From NCBI RefSeq assembly GCF_003841485.1, contig NZ_REFY01000004.1, forward strand, positions 487,850 through 551,849: a stretch of DNA of 64,000 nt, given 5' to 3'. The notes below the pieces were generated by a model. That model searched no databases, was not told where the DNA came from, and saw only the letters and a program-made list of their open reading frames with translations. Source of the stretch: Natrarchaeobius halalkaliphilus. Lineage in GTDB: Archaea > Halobacteriota > Halobacteria > Halobacteriales > Natrialbaceae. Position 1 is the first letter of the stretch, and every line of letters begins with the position of its first letter. Position numbers and translations under genes: made by a program. Below, in pieces: positions 1 through 11,380 of this stretch.

Positions 1-509
1 CGAGCGTCGAAGGGGACGCCGGCTGCCTCGAGGTGACGCGCGGCGAGCGGTGCGTCGAAGTCGGGCAGCGTTTCGAAGCCGACCAACAGCGTCTCGCGGG
101 TATCGCTCGCAAGTCCCGGTGCCGTCGAGGCGGGATATCTGGCCGTCGGTTTGACGGTCCCGCCGTAGGTCGGAACGAGCGCGTTGCGGTCGGTGTGGCC
201 GCCCTCGTACGCCCCGTCGACGACGCGATCGAAAAACGCGAGCGCCTCGCGGACGGCGTCGGTGCCGACGCGCTCGTACGGATGACCCGTCGGGAGCGCC
301 TCGAGCGCGTCGAACGGGTCTGCGAGCGGTCCCTCTCCCGCCGGCGTATAACCGAGCACGTCGATCAACCCGCTCGCGTGACGGAGCGTGCTCTGTCTGT
401 GCGTAACCAGTCGAACCCGCGCGTCGGGATCGGTCTCGAGGGCGGCGAGTGCAGCGGTCGCTCCCGCGATCCCGCCGCCGACGACGAGGACGTCGTCCTC
501 GATTGCCAT
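1..509 (-). CDS. glpB: Anaerobic glycerol-3-phosphate dehydrogenase subunit B (partial)
   Basis: Only the N-terminal part is present; the gene runs off the left edge. The protein starts MAIEDDVLVVGGGIAGATAA, a Rossmann FAD-binding glycine motif, in frame to base 1 (about 169 codons). It begins directly after the glpA stop codon (base 510), so the two are cotranscribed. In GlpABC complexes subunit B is a flavoprotein that works with GlpA to oxidise sn-glycerol-3-phosphate to dihydroxyacetone phosphate and pass electrons to the membrane subunit GlpC, which would lie off the edge. The call rests on the N-terminal motif plus operon position. Confidence 0.85.
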   Translation of the reverse strand, partial: MAIEDDVLVVGGGIAGATAALAALETDPDARVRLVTHRQSTLRHASGLIDVLGYTPAGEGPLADPFDALEALPTGHPYERVGTDAVREALAFFDRVVDGAYEGGHTDRNALVPTYGGTVKPTARYPASTAPGLASDTRETLLVGFETLPDFDAPLAARHLEAAGVPFDA

Positions 510-2231
510 CTATCGATCCCCCTGGTCGAATGCGTCGTACTCGAGGTCGGCTGCGGTCGATCCCGACCCGATCGCTCCGGGACGGACGTCCCGATCGGCT
601 TCCGACCTCGCGGGATCGTAATCCCGGTTCATCGTCGTCGCGTGCAACGCGTAGTTGAGCATCGCTTGCGAGAGTTGCTCCCCCCAGAGGGCGTGTCGTT
701 GCCCCTTCCAGCGCTCCTGAAACAGTTCGTCGAGCGCCGCTCGAGCCGTCGCTTCGTCGTGGTCGGGGTGGAGTTCGTTCGCCATCCCGACGCAACAAAA
801 GCCGCCCTGGCAGTTGCCCATCGACGCGCGCGTTCGGATTCGGACCGCGTTCAGGTCCGAGCCGGACTGCGAGACGGCGTCGCGAACCTCCGCGCGGGTG
901 ACCCCTTCACACGCACAGATAACGGGATTCGGATCGTCGGTCTCGAGGACCTCTCGAGAGCGACTCCCCAGTCGCTTCGTGCTGCGACGGGCGACCGGGG
1001 AGCGAAGACCGAACCGGTCCATTCCCTCCTCGAGCGCGGCGATGTTCTCGCTCCCCGGCAGCGGTCGATCGGCGGTCGAACAGTGAGCGGTCACACCGAG
1101 TTTCTCACAGACGTGATCCGAAATCTCCTCGGCCATCGCGCGATACGTGGTGAACTTGCCGCCGACGATACTGCTCACGCCGGTGACGCCGTCGCGGTCT
1201 TCGTGATCGATCAAGAAGAAATCCCGCGTGATGTCCGTCGGATCCCGAGTGCCCGTTTCGGGGGGTTCATACAGCGGCCTGACGCCCCAGAACGACCGAA
1301 TCGTGCGTGCGTCCTCGAGAATCGGAACGAGATCGGAGAGGGTATCGATCATCATATCGACCTCCCACTCGGCTTCCGGGTAGTCGTCCGGGTCGGTGAC
1401 CTCCTCGTCGGTGGTACCGAGGATCGCCGTCGTTTCGTGCGGGACGATGATGTCGGCGTCGCCCTTCGGCCGACAGCGATTGATGACGGTGTCGACCTGC
1501 CGGACGTTCATGATCGTCATAACTCCCTTCGACGGGCGAACTGCGACGTCGAGGTCGGCCATCGCTCCGATCTGGCCGGCCCAGGCCCCCGTCGCGTTGA
1601 CGACGTACTCGGCGGTGATCGCTTCGGTACTGCCGGGCGATTGATGGACGCGTTTTCCGGGCCCGGAGTCGTGTCGAACCCGGACACCGTAGACGTCCTC
1701 GCCCTCGCGCAACAGGTCGATCACCTCGGCGTGCGTCTCGATTCGTGCGCCGTGGTTCTCGGCGTCGATCGCGTTCGCGACGCAGAGTCGGAACGGATCG
1801 ACAGCGCCGTCGGGAACGGAGATTGCGCGCTCGATGTCGCTGGCGAGATACGGCTCGCGTTCCCGCGCCTCCCGTCCGGAGAGAACGCGAGCCGGGATGT
1901 CACACGCGCGACACCCCTCGAGTTTCTCCCGGAAGTACTCGTCGCTGTCCTCGGGTCGCTGGACGAACAGCCCCCCGGTCATCTCGACGCAGTGACCGGC
2001 GATCTCCCGGAGGATCTCGTTCTCCTCGATACACTCGGTTGCACTCGCCCGATCGGATACCGCATATCGTCCCCCGCTGTGCAAGAGGCCGTGCATTCGG
2101 CCAGTAGTTCCATCAGTTAGATTGCCCCGCTCGACGAGGGTTACCTCGAGGCCGCGCATCGCCAGATCACGGGCGATACCGCAGCCGGTGGAGCCGCCGC
2201 CGAGGACGAGGACGTCCGTGTCGGTTGCCAT
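510..2231 (-). CDS. glpA: Anaerobic glycerol-3-phosphate dehydrogenase subunit A
   Basis: 573 residues. The N-terminus (residues 6-40) has the FAD-binding motif [20 protein letters not shown], followed by a DAO-type oxidoreductase domain with the early [20 protein letters not shown] signature of glycerol-3-phosphate dehydrogenases. The C-terminal part has a BFD-like [2Fe-2S] region with cysteines in VICACEGVT and MGNCQGGFC. The enzyme oxidises glycerol-3-phosphate to dihydroxyacetone phosphate. It is first in the operon with glpB and divergent from the glycerol kinase gene, the usual arrangement for glycerol catabolism in haloarchaea, for which glycerol from Dunaliella is a major carbon source. 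Confidence 0.95.
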   Translation of the reverse strand: MATDTDVLVLGGGSTGCGIARDLAMRGLEVTLVERGNLTDGTTGRMHGLLHSGGRYAVSDRASATECIEENEILREIAGHCVEMTGGLFVQRPEDSDEYFREKLEGCRACDIPARVLSGREAREREPYLASDIERAISVPDGAVDPFRLCVANAIDAENHGARIETHAEVIDLLREGEDVYGVRVRHDSGPGKRVHQSPGSTEAITAEYVVNATGAWAGQIGAMADLDVAVRPSKGVMTIMNVRQVDTVINRCRPKGDADIIVPHETTAILGTTDEEVTDPDDYPEAEWEVDMMIDTLSDLVPILEDARTIRSFWGVRPLYEPPETGTRDPTDITRDFFLIDHEDRDGVTGVSSIVGGKFTTYRAMAEEISDHVCEKLGVTAHCSTADRPLPGSENIAALEEGMDRFGLRSPVARRSTKRLGSRSREVLETDDPNPVICACEGVTRAEVRDAVSQSGSDLNAVRIRTRASMGNCQGGFCCVGMANELHPDHDEATARAALDELFQERWKGQRHALWGEQLSQAMLNYALHATTMNRDYDPARSEADRDVRPGAIGSGSTAADLEYDAFDQGDR

Positions 2232-2530
2232 CCCGTTATCGATACCTGGATGCCCCCGTCCTTTATTTTATCGGTGGTGGACGACCACCCATAATAATTA
2301 ACTGGAACGGGTGGATCAGTGGTCGAGTTCGGACGACCGGTCGGTTGGTCGGTCAGGTACAGGTACGATCGGCCCGAGTGACGGATAGTGGACGACATCG
2401 GCGTCTTCGCTCGAGTCAGGACATCCGGGTCGCCAGTATGCCAACGTTTATAACGATCGTAGAAGTCATTTACCAGTAATATGGGACCGATAGTAACTAT
2501 ACCTCGAGTCGACTCCAGGGGTGATCGGGG
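2232..2530. promoter_or_regulatory. Divergent glpA / glpK promoter region
   Basis: This 299-bp gap separates the divergent glpA and glpK genes. For glpA an AT-rich TATA-like stretch (about 2261-2272, read on the minus strand) lies some 35 nt upstream of the start. For glpK a TTTATAA element near 2446-2452 lies about 80 nt upstream of the ATG, suggesting a leadered message. A GACCGGTCGG / TTGGTCGGTC near-repeat (about 2336-2356) lies between them and could be an operator. No coding sequence is seen. The regulator (for example a GlpR-type repressor) is inference. Confidence 0.5.
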
Positions 2531-4069
2531 ATGACGGACCGGACGTACGTCGGTGCCGTCGACCAGGGGACGACCGGCACCCGGTTCATCGTGTTCGACC
2601 ACGGCGGCCGGGTCGTTTCCAACGCCTACGAGAAACACGAGCAGTACTATCCGGAACCCGGCTGGGTCGAACACGATCCCATCGAGATCTGGGAGAACAC
2701 GAAAACGGCAATCACTCGAGCGCTCGGTCAGGCGAGCATCGGTCCCGAACAGCTCGAGGCGATCGGCGTGACGAACCAGCGCGAGACGACGGTGCTGTGG
2801 GACGCGGAGTCCGGAACGCCAGTCTACAACGCGATCGTCTGGCAGGACCGACGAACGACCGATCGGATCGAACAGCTCGAGCGAAACGGTGCGATCGAAA
2901 CCATTCGCGAAAAGACCGGCCTCGAGCCCGACGCGTACTTCTCCGCGACCAAAGCGGAGTGGTTGCTCGAAGAGGCCGATCCGATCAAGATGGAGCGCGC
3001 TCGTCCCGCAGACGTCCGCGACCGTGCCGAACGTGGCGAGATTCGGTTCGGAACGATCGACAGCTGGCTCATCGATAACCTCACCGGCGAGCACGTCACC
3101 GAAGTCACGAACGCCTCGCGGACGATGCTCTACAACATCCACGACCTCGAGTGGGACGACGACCTCCTCGAGACGTTCTCGGTCCCACGGGCAATGCTGC
3201 CCGAAGTCCGCCCCTCGAGCGACGACGAGACCTACGGAACGACCGATCCCGACGGATTTCTCGGTGCCGAGGTCCCCATCGCGGGAGCTCTCGGTGACCA
3301 GCAGGCCGCACTCTTCGGCCAGACCTGTTTCGACGCCGGCGACGCCAAGAACACCTACGGAACCGGATCGTTCTTCCTGATGAACACCGGCGACGAGGCG
3401 GTCACGTCGGATCACGGCCTGCTCACCACGATCGGCTTCCAGCGGTCGGGTGAAGACGTTCAGTACGCCCTCGAGGGGTCGATTTTCGTCACCGGAGCCG
3501 CCATCGAATGGCTCGAGGACGTCTCACTGATCGAAAGCCCAGCGCAGACGGCCGAGCTCGCCAGAAGCGTCGAGTCGACCGACGGCGTCTACGTCGTTCC
3601 CGCGTTCACCGGACTCGGCGCACCCCACTGGGATCAGCGCGCACGCGGCACGATCGTCGGCATGACGCGTGGCACTCGTCGAGAGCACATCGTCCGGGCG
3701 ACGCTCGAGTCGATCGCGTTCCAGACAAGAGACGTCGCGGAGGCCATGGAGGGCGACTCGGGAATCGAGATGACCGCTCTGAGAGTCGACGGCGGTGCCG
3801 TCAAGAACAACTTCCTCTGTCAGCTCCAGTCCGATATTATCGGCACGCGGATCGTCCGACCGGTCGTCGACGAAACGACCGCACTGGGATCGGCCTACGC
3901 CGCCGGCCTCGCCGTCGGCTACTGGGACGACCTCGAGGAACTACGAAGCAACTGGCGTGTCGACCGCGAGTTCGATCCGGAACTGGATGCTGTCGCCGCC
4001 GACGAGCGTCACGAGCGCTGGACGGACGCCGTCGACCGATCGCGCGACTGGGCTCGAGACGAGCGCTGA
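2531..4069 (+). CDS. glpK: Glycerol kinase
   Basis: 512 residues, the usual length for FGGY-family glycerol kinase. The N-terminus YVGAVDQGTTGTRFIVFDH is the phosphate-1 motif. Later come GDQQAALFGQ with the TYGTGSFFLMNTG phosphate-2 region, and LRVDGGAVKNNFLCQLQSDI near the adenosine site. It phosphorylates glycerol with ATP to glycerol-3-phosphate, the substrate of the divergent GlpAB dehydrogenase. The ATG at 2531 follows a short G-rich stretch (GATCGGGG) that may act as a weak ribosome binding site. It ends 7 bp before the convergent katG stop. Confidence 0.97.
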   Translation: MTDRTYVGAVDQGTTGTRFIVFDHGGRVVSNAYEKHEQYYPEPGWVEHDPIEIWENTKTAITRALGQASIGPEQLEAIGVTNQRETTVLWDAESGTPVYNAIVWQDRRTTDRIEQLERNGAIETIREKTGLEPDAYFSATKAEWLLEEADPIKMERARPADVRDRAERGEIRFGTIDSWLIDNLTGEHVTEVTNASRTMLYNIHDLEWDDDLLETFSVPRAMLPEVRPSSDDETYGTTDPDGFLGAEVPIAGALGDQQAALFGQTCFDAGDAKNTYGTGSFFLMNTGDEAVTSDHGLLTTIGFQRSGEDVQYALEGSIFVTGAAIEWLEDVSLIESPAQTAELARSVESTDGVYVVPAFTGLGAPHWDQRARGTIVGMTRGTRREHIVRATLESIAFQTRDVAEAMEGDSGIEMTALRVDGGAVKNNFLCQLQSDIIGTRIVRPVVDETTALGSAYAAGLAVGYWDDLEELRSNWRVDREFDPELDAVAADERHERWTDAVDRSRDWARDER

Positions 4070-4076
4070 CGGATTT

Positions 4077-6549
<2,473 letters not shown>

Positions 6550-7236
6550 ATGAGTTCCGATCCGCCGATCGTCCTCGACATCGATGGAACGCTGACTCGC
6601 CCGGATCGCTGGGGGCTCGATCCGAGAGTTCTCGATCCGATTCGCGAGTGGGATAGCCCGGTCGTAATCGCAACCGGCAAAGCGTTTCCCTATCCGGTCG
6701 CACTCTGTCACTTTACCGGGATTCCGGAACTGGTCGTCGCTGAAAACGGCGGCGTCGTCTACACCGGCGAGAACGTCTTCGTTACCGCCGACCGGGACGC
6801 AGCCAGGGCCGTGACAGACGAGTACCGCGCGGCCGGCTACTCGCTCGGCTGGCCCGCGGACGATACCGTAAACCGCTGGCGCGAGAGCGAAGTCGCCGTC
6901 AATCGCGACCAGCCCCTCGAGCCCCTCCGTGCGATCGCGGCCGAGTACGGACTCGAGGTCGTCGACACCGGCTACGCCTACCACGTCAAGGAACCGGAAC
7001 CCAACAAAGGCGACGGCGTCTCCCGGCTCGCCGCCCACGTCGGGTTCGAACTGGGCGACGCCGTGGCCGTCGGGGATTCGATCAACGACGTCTCGACGTT
7101 CGAGGTGGTCGGCAGTAGTTTCGCCGTTTCGAACGCCGACGAGGACGCCCGGGCCGGTGCCGACGAGGTCGTCGAGCAGTCCCACGCAGACGGGACGCTC
7201 GCGGTCCTCGAGCGTGTTCGAGGGACGAACGAATAA
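6550..7236 (+). CDS. HAD-superfamily phosphatase, phosphoglycolate phosphatase-type
   Basis: 228 residues. HAD motif I is DIDGTLT at residues 9-15. Motif II is the VVIATGK segment. Motif III and IV appear as KGDGVSRLAAHVGFELGDAVAVGDSINDVSTFE. The size and Cof-type cap match archaeal phosphoglycolate phosphatases of the Thermoplasma TA0175 type, which hydrolyse 2-phosphoglycolate. Sugar-phosphate phosphatase activity cannot be excluded. It is a single gene, divergent from katG and convergent with the Nudix gene. Confidence 0.8.
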   Translation: MSSDPPIVLDIDGTLTRPDRWGLDPRVLDPIREWDSPVVIATGKAFPYPVALCHFTGIPELVVAENGGVVYTGENVFVTADRDAARAVTDEYRAAGYSLGWPADDTVNRWRESEVAVNRDQPLEPLRAIAAEYGLEVVDTGYAYHVKEPEPNKGDGVSRLAAHVGFELGDAVAVGDSINDVSTFEVVGSSFAVSNADEDARAGADEVVEQSHADGTLAVLERVRGTNE

Positions 7237-7263
7237 GCGGTCTGACACCGGGGTGATCGACGG

Positions 7264-7866
7264 CTACACGTCCAGCAGCCCGTCCTCTTTTGCGAGTAAC
7301 AGTGCCGAGAGCGTCGAGTCGTTCGCCGGCAGCGCTCGAGCGCGCTCGAGCGCCTCCGCGACCGGAACAGTGGTCACGTCGAGGAACTCGTTCGAATCAA
7401 GTTGCCGCTGACCGGGTCCGAGATCCTCGGCGTAGACGACTCCCCGGTCGTGACGAAGCACGCCGGTTGCGACGGCATACTCCTGTAACAGCGCGGTGCT
7501 CGAGGGACGAAAGCCGGTTTCTTCCTCGAGTTCGCGCGCCGCAGCCGTCGTGTAGGACTCGCCGTCCTCGACGATGCCAGCGGGGAGTTCGAGGTGAGTT
7601 TCCCGGATCGGCGGACGATACTGCTCGACGAACAGGAGACGGTCGCCGTCCACCGGGTCGCCGCTGTCTTTCACAGCACCGTCGACCGACGGAACGAGAT
7701 CACCATCGACGCGGGCAACGACGACGACCGCGGGCGGTAACGACGCCCAGTAGTAGCGTTTCTCCGTTCCGTCGGGCTGTTCCAGCAGGTCGTAGCCGCC
7801 GTCGTACCAGCCCGTCTCGTACTCGGTCACTTCCTCGAGGAGGGTCCACTCCGTCGACTCGGTCAT
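7264..7866 (-). CDS. NUDIX hydrolase
   Basis: 200 residues. A complete Nudix box GIVEDGESYTTAAARELEEE followed by TGF matches the G-x5-E-x7-REUxEExGU consensus. The N-terminal part (WYDGGYDLLEQPDGTEKRYYWASLPPA) resembles ADP-ribose/nucleoside-diphosphate-sugar pyrophosphatases, which hydrolyse NDP-X to NMP and phosphate-X. The exact substrate cannot be read from sequence. The short gap to the convergent phosphatase gene holds no further feature. Confidence 0.85.
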   Translation of the reverse strand: MTESTEWTLLEEVTEYETGWYDGGYDLLEQPDGTEKRYYWASLPPAVVVVARVDGDLVPSVDGAVKDSGDPVDGDRLLFVEQYRPPIRETHLELPAGIVEDGESYTTAAARELEEETGFRPSSTALLQEYAVATGVLRHDRGVVYAEDLGPGQRQLDSNEFLDVTTVPVAEALERARALPANDSTLSALLLAKEDGLLDV

Positions 7867-7923
7867 ACCGGAATGCTGGACGCGCGGGTCGATAATAGCT
7901 GGCGTTTTGCTCGAGCGCGGACT

Positions 7924-8334
7924 CTACAGAACGTCCCGATACAGTCGTCCGAACGCTTGCCGGCGAAGCGTCGCCACCGCCGCGTCTTCCTCGTCCTGAA
8001 ACGTTGCCGCGACCCCCCGTTCGTCGGGCCCGGCGTGCCAGACGACGTTGTCGACGTTCTCGTTGCCGACCTCGGTGATATCGTGATCGGTGGACTCGAG
8101 CCAGGACTCGTACTCCGCGCGGCTTCCCACCGTCACTTCGAGCAGGCTGGCAAAGAGCGCGTCTCGAGCGGTCTCGACGACGTCGCTCGTCACTCGCTCG
8201 TCGTACTCTTCTCGGTCGAACTCCATCGTCCGCGCGACCTCCCGAACGACCGTCTGGGCCGCGGGTCCGATCGATTCGTAGGCGGCGCGTGCGTCTTCGG
8301 GCGACTCGAAATCGAACGTTCCCACCGTATGCAT
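7924..8334 (-). CDS. Conserved haloarchaeal protein, DUF5809-like
   Basis: 136 residues from the ATG at 8334 (MHTVGTFDFESPEDARAAYE). The longer reading frame upstream is rejected because it lacks acidic haloarchaeal composition and overlaps the next gene. The protein is acidic and predicted alpha-helical, with no enzymatic motif visible. I associate it from memory with the haloarchaeal DUF5809 family, often encoded next to the zinc-finger DUF5810 gene as it is here. It is probably cotranscribed with that gene (25-bp gap). Function is unknown. Confidence 0.75.
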   Translation of the reverse strand: MHTVGTFDFESPEDARAAYESIGPAAQTVVREVARTMEFDREEYDERVTSDVVETARDALFASLLEVTVGSRAEYESWLESTDHDITEVGNENVDNVVWHAGPDERGVAATFQDEEDAAVATLRRQAFGRLYRDVL

Positions 8335-8359
8335 ACGGAGACGCTCGAGGGGCGGATAG

Positions 8360-8821
8360 TTACGCGTTTTCGTTTCCGTCCCCCTCGCTGGGCTCGTCCG
8401 TCGATCGGCCCGTCTCCGACTCGCCGTGATCGCCATCGTCGGATCCACTCGAAGCCGCCATCCGTCGAGTCAGCCGTCGAGCCTCCTCGAGGACACCGGC
8501 GGCCTCCGTCGTCAGATCGCCGCGTTCGGTCGCGCGGCGCTGACCGGCGAGCCCGTCCTCGAAGCCGGACGGTCGACCAGGCTCGTGAGTAGCTCCGTGA
8601 GCGTGGCCGGAGTCGTCGAACGACGGCGTCTCGATTTCGGGTGCCTCGGCGCTGACGATCGCTCCGAGCTCCGCTGGGCTACGATCAGCCCAGTCCGGGG
8701 CGTGGTCGTCGAGCCACTCGAGGTGATCCTCTCGACCGACCGAGGCGGTGACTGCGAGGTGGTTCGCGAGGTGAACAGCGTCGGCCTGTTCGGCGTCACA
8801 GACCGGGCAGGCGTATCCCAT
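8360..8821 (-). CDS. Zinc-finger conserved protein, DUF5810-like
   Basis: 153 residues from the ATG at 8821. It starts MGYACPVCDAEQADAVHLANHLA, where CPVC plus two downstream histidines form a C2H2-like zinc site. A long acidic, low-complexity C-terminal tail is rich in Gly, Asp and Glu (SSGSDDGDHGESETGR). The start at 8821 is chosen because the upstream extension of the frame is non-acidic and covers the rimI gap. It is probably in an operon with the DUF5809-like gene. The family assignment is from memory and function is unknown; nucleic-acid or protein binding is possible. Confidence 0.75.
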   Translation of the reverse strand: MGYACPVCDAEQADAVHLANHLAVTASVGREDHLEWLDDHAPDWADRSPAELGAIVSAEAPEIETPSFDDSGHAHGATHEPGRPSGFEDGLAGQRRATERGDLTTEAAGVLEEARRLTRRMAASSGSDDGDHGESETGRSTDEPSEGDGNENA

Positions 8822-8900
8822 GTGTAGTGGTAGGCGGCCCCCGATAAAACGTCCACGCAACGGACACCGGATATCACAGAAGCGTGGCCGCCGTCGCGGG

Positions 8901-9377
8901 CTACTCGAGTTTTCGGACCATGACGATCGCGTCCTCGCCGTCGTCGTAGTAGCCAGAGACGCGCCGGAGCGGTTCGAAGCCGAACTGACGATAGAGACGT
9001 TTGGCATCGTCGTTCGAACGCCGGACCTCAAGTCGAATCGAATCGGCACCCTGGGCTGCGAGCACGGCGGTCACTCGAGACAGTAACGTGGAACCGACGC
9101 CAGCACCTCGGCGGTCCGGGTGAACGGCGATATCCTTGACGTGACCGAGCCGTCGGCCGAACCGGTGGCTCACGTCAGCGACGACGTAGCCGGCGATCTC
9201 GCCGCCGTGTTCGGCGACGAGAAAACCGGGATCACCCAGAAACCGATCGAACGCGTCGTACGGCCAGGGCTGGGAGAACGACTCGTCTTCGATACGGACG
9301 ACCGCCAGCAGATCGACACGCTCTGCGCGTCGGATCGATACGTCGCGCTTGCGGTCCGGTGACGCGTCCGTCGTCAC
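8901..9377 (-). CDS. rimI: Ribosomal protein alanine N-acetyltransferase (GNAT)
   Basis: 158 residues from a GTG at 9377 (VTTDASPDRKRDVSIRRAE); an ATG at 9431 would add 18 residues of less typical composition. It has the GNAT fold: beta-strand segment GHVKDIAVHP and the acetyl-CoA pyrophosphate loop RRGAGVGSTLL, then SIRLEVRRSNDDAKRLYRQFGFEP, typical of RimI/Ard1-type N-terminal acetyltransferases. In archaea this enzyme acetylates protein N-termini, with ribosomal proteins as the classical substrate. The start codon choice is uncertain. Confidence 0.85.
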   Translation of the reverse strand: MTTDASPDRKRDVSIRRAERVDLLAVVRIEDESFSQPWPYDAFDRFLGDPGFLVAEHGGEIAGYVVADVSHRFGRRLGHVKDIAVHPDRRGAGVGSTLLSRVTAVLAAQGADSIRLEVRRSNDDAKRLYRQFGFEPLRRVSGYYDDGEDAIVMVRKLE

Positions 9378-9879
9378 ACCGTAGGATTGGTCACCGATGC
9401 TAAAAGGAGTACCGTCGTTGCATTCGAACACGAGGAGGCGATGGCGTGCACCATGTACCGGCTATTTTTGCAGGATCTCCGGCGAGAGACGATCGGTTAT
9501 CTTCGACCTATCCACCGAATTTGGCAATCTCGAGCGAGTGAACGTCGCCGACAGCGAACGGATCGGTGTCGATCGAATCGCATTGTCCGACGCGATTTTT
9601 GTGCGCGATGAACGTCAGTGGCGCTCAGACGACGGGACAGACCCGATTTCAGGTCGACTCGTGGTCATCGCACAACTGCACGCGGACGCACTTCGAGCCG
9701 AGGCTCGACGTTCGACCGGTGTTTCGTGACACACGTTTTGCGTGAAATCGTCCGACGGAGGGACGATCATCCGATATTCGTTCGTCAGAGATGTCGGAGA
9801 CACTATCCGGTAAAACAGAGCAGTGGTAGCCATTGCAGCCGAAGCGGTACTTATACAGATAGGGTTCAAAGGCAGGATA
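9378..9879. other. Intergenic region without a confident gene
   Basis: About 500 bp. A plus-strand open frame (9397-9729, 110 codons) is possible but has a mixed, partly basic N-terminal half and no recognisable domain. A TTATA box centred near 9853 lies 27 nt upstream of the small gene at 9880, consistent with a leaderless transcript. Nothing else is seen. Confidence 0.4.
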
Positions 9880-10017
9880 ATGACCGACTCGGCCAAGTGT
9901 AGAGCCACGACGAACGAGCAGGACGACGAACGGGACGACGCACACTTCGACGACATCGAGGAGGGTGCGGGCTGTACGGAAATCTGGGAGCACCTCGCTG
10001 AACAGCGCGAGGAGTGA
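9880..10017 (+). CDS. Small acidic conserved hypothetical protein
   Basis: 45 residues (MTDSAKCRATTNEQDDERDD and onward, ending EIWEHLAEQREE). It is very acidic, as expected for a haloarchaeal cytosolic protein, with two cysteines. Similar short proteins ending with GCTEIWEHLSE are, from memory, common in haloarchaea. The start at 9880 is preferred over the longer frame because a TATA-like box lies 27 nt upstream and the extra N-terminus is hydrophobic and overlaps it. Function is unknown. Confidence 0.65.
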   Translation: MTDSAKCRATTNEQDDERDDAHFDDIEEGAGCTEIWEHLAEQREE

Positions 10018-10099
10018 GACGGAACTGACGTGTTGTTGTCCGTATGAATGTGATCGCTCAGTAGCGAGTTTTTTCATACCGAGGCCCCTATCGGGTGCC

Positions 10100-10762
10100 A
10101 TGACGGACAATCGATCGATCCCGACGGATCGTGAATCCCCCGTCGGTGCGCCGGTTATCCGGGGCGACGAATCAGTCACCGGTACCCGCGCTCGCGAAGC
10201 GGTCCAGTTCGATCCCGACGACCCCGAAAGCCTCGAGGAGGCGGCGGAGACGGTCCGACAGTTCGCAGGAGGGGCGGTCGACGACGATCACCTCTACATG
10301 CTTCGGGGGGCGGCCGCGTGCGCCGCCCTCGTTCGTGGGGAGGGATCGTACAAAGCCGCAGCCGAGCGCGCGGGAAGTGATGCTACGGTATCGTTCATCC
10401 GAAAGTGGGCGCGCGTCCACGATCTGCCCCGCTCGGTGCGAAAGCAGGTGGCGCTCGGAGCGATCGCACCGACCGCTGCAAAGCACATCGCGCGCGTTGC
10501 GGGCGAGGCCCGGCTCTTGCTCGCCTGGGCCGCCATCGACGGCGGCCTCACCGTTCGGGAAGTCAGAAGCGTCGCGAGTTCGATTAACGACGACGTTCCG
10601 ATCCATCGTGCCCTCGCTGAGTTCGACGTCACGCTAGGCCAACTCGAGGTCACGCTCTCTCCGCCGGCGTACCGCGATCTCCGGCGGCAGGCGTCGATCG
10701 AGGGTATCGAACCCGGTGAGATCATCACCGACGCACTCGAAGAGTACATCGAAACCGAGTGA
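10100..10762 (+). CDS. Predicted DNA-binding protein, DUF7119-like
   Basis: 220 residues from the ATG at 10100. The central region (residues about 60-150) is a run of short helices (ALVRGEGSYKAAAERAGSDA; FIRKWARVHDLPRSVRKQVA) that looks like helix-turn-helix units reminiscent of ParB-type HTH. The C-terminal SPPAYRDLRRQASIEGIEPG with EIITDALEEYIE resembles a ribbon-helix-helix tail. I recall this as a haloarchaeal DUF7119 protein. A role in transcription or chromosome biology is inference. It is a single gene, followed by tRNA-Lys. Confidence 0.7.
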   Translation: MTDNRSIPTDRESPVGAPVIRGDESVTGTRAREAVQFDPDDPESLEEAAETVRQFAGGAVDDDHLYMLRGAAACAALVRGEGSYKAAAERAGSDATVSFIRKWARVHDLPRSVRKQVALGAIAPTAAKHIARVAGEARLLLAWAAIDGGLTVREVRSVASSINDDVPIHRALAEFDVTLGQLEVTLSPPAYRDLRRQASIEGIEPGEIITDALEEYIETE

Positions 10763-10853
10763 CGGCTCCGTCATCTCGCGTCAGCACAGGGACACGGTTC
10801 TCGACGACCGAAAGAAAACGTTTAACCACCACTCACCGATAGTAGGAGTCACA

Positions 10854-10927
<74 letters not shown>

Positions 10928-11380
10928 CTTTTGCCACGAGCAAACTCGCGAGTGACAAAACGGCTCTGCGATTTGAACGCAGGGAGGAGCTTTGCTCCGA
11001 CCGTGTGTTCAAATCGCGCCCGGCCCGTATTTTCGACGAACAGACGTGTGAGTGGAACGTCAGCCGGGATTCAGGACGACGTGTCCGCGATGCTGGGGGA
11101 GCGGACTTCGAACGGGAGCGCAGCGGTAGAAGCCGTTCAATCCTGCTAATAGGTCTCACGGAATAATATTCATAGACTTCGTCATCGTAGTTACTTATTT
11201 TGTGATTGAATGGTTTTTTCAAGTCGATAGATATATTACTATTAGTGTGAAATTATCTCCCGAGAAGTCGGGTGAACACACCGAGGTGAATCACTTCGAC
11301 GTCGAGCCGCGGTGTTCGACGACGGCTGATGTCACATCCGGCTCGGCACGCACACCCCCAGTCAGCTACGCAACAAACTC
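10928..11380. other. Intergenic region between tRNA-Lys and the glycan locus
   Basis: About 450 bp. It contains the tRNA-Lys 3'-end repeat and, near 11106-11128, an ACTTCGAACGGGAGCGCAGC segment, again T-loop-like. From 11160 onward it is AT-rich and probably carries the promoter of the nucleotide-sugar dehydrogenase gene (AT-rich boxes around 11205-11245). The antisense reading frame here is an artefact of the tRNA. Confidence 0.5.
11005..11027 (+). repeat. Direct repeat, copy 2 (tRNA-Lys 3' end remnant)
   Basis: An identical 23-nt copy of the tRNA-Lys 3' end. It is preceded by a small hairpin (GGAGC-TTTG-CTCC, about 10986-10998) and by GATTTGAACGCAGG, itself reminiscent of a T-loop. No complete second tRNA can be folded and no integrase gene is nearby. 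Confidence 0.85.

Noticed and set aside
33..2120. Long plus-strand open frame opposite glpA/glpB.
   Set aside because: It is a shadow of high-GC coding DNA: arginine-rich, no domain, fully antisense to two well-supported genes.
9397..9729. Plus-strand 110-codon frame between rimI and the small acidic gene.
   Set aside because: No recognisable domain, a basic N-terminal half and no good promoter; left as uncertain gap content.
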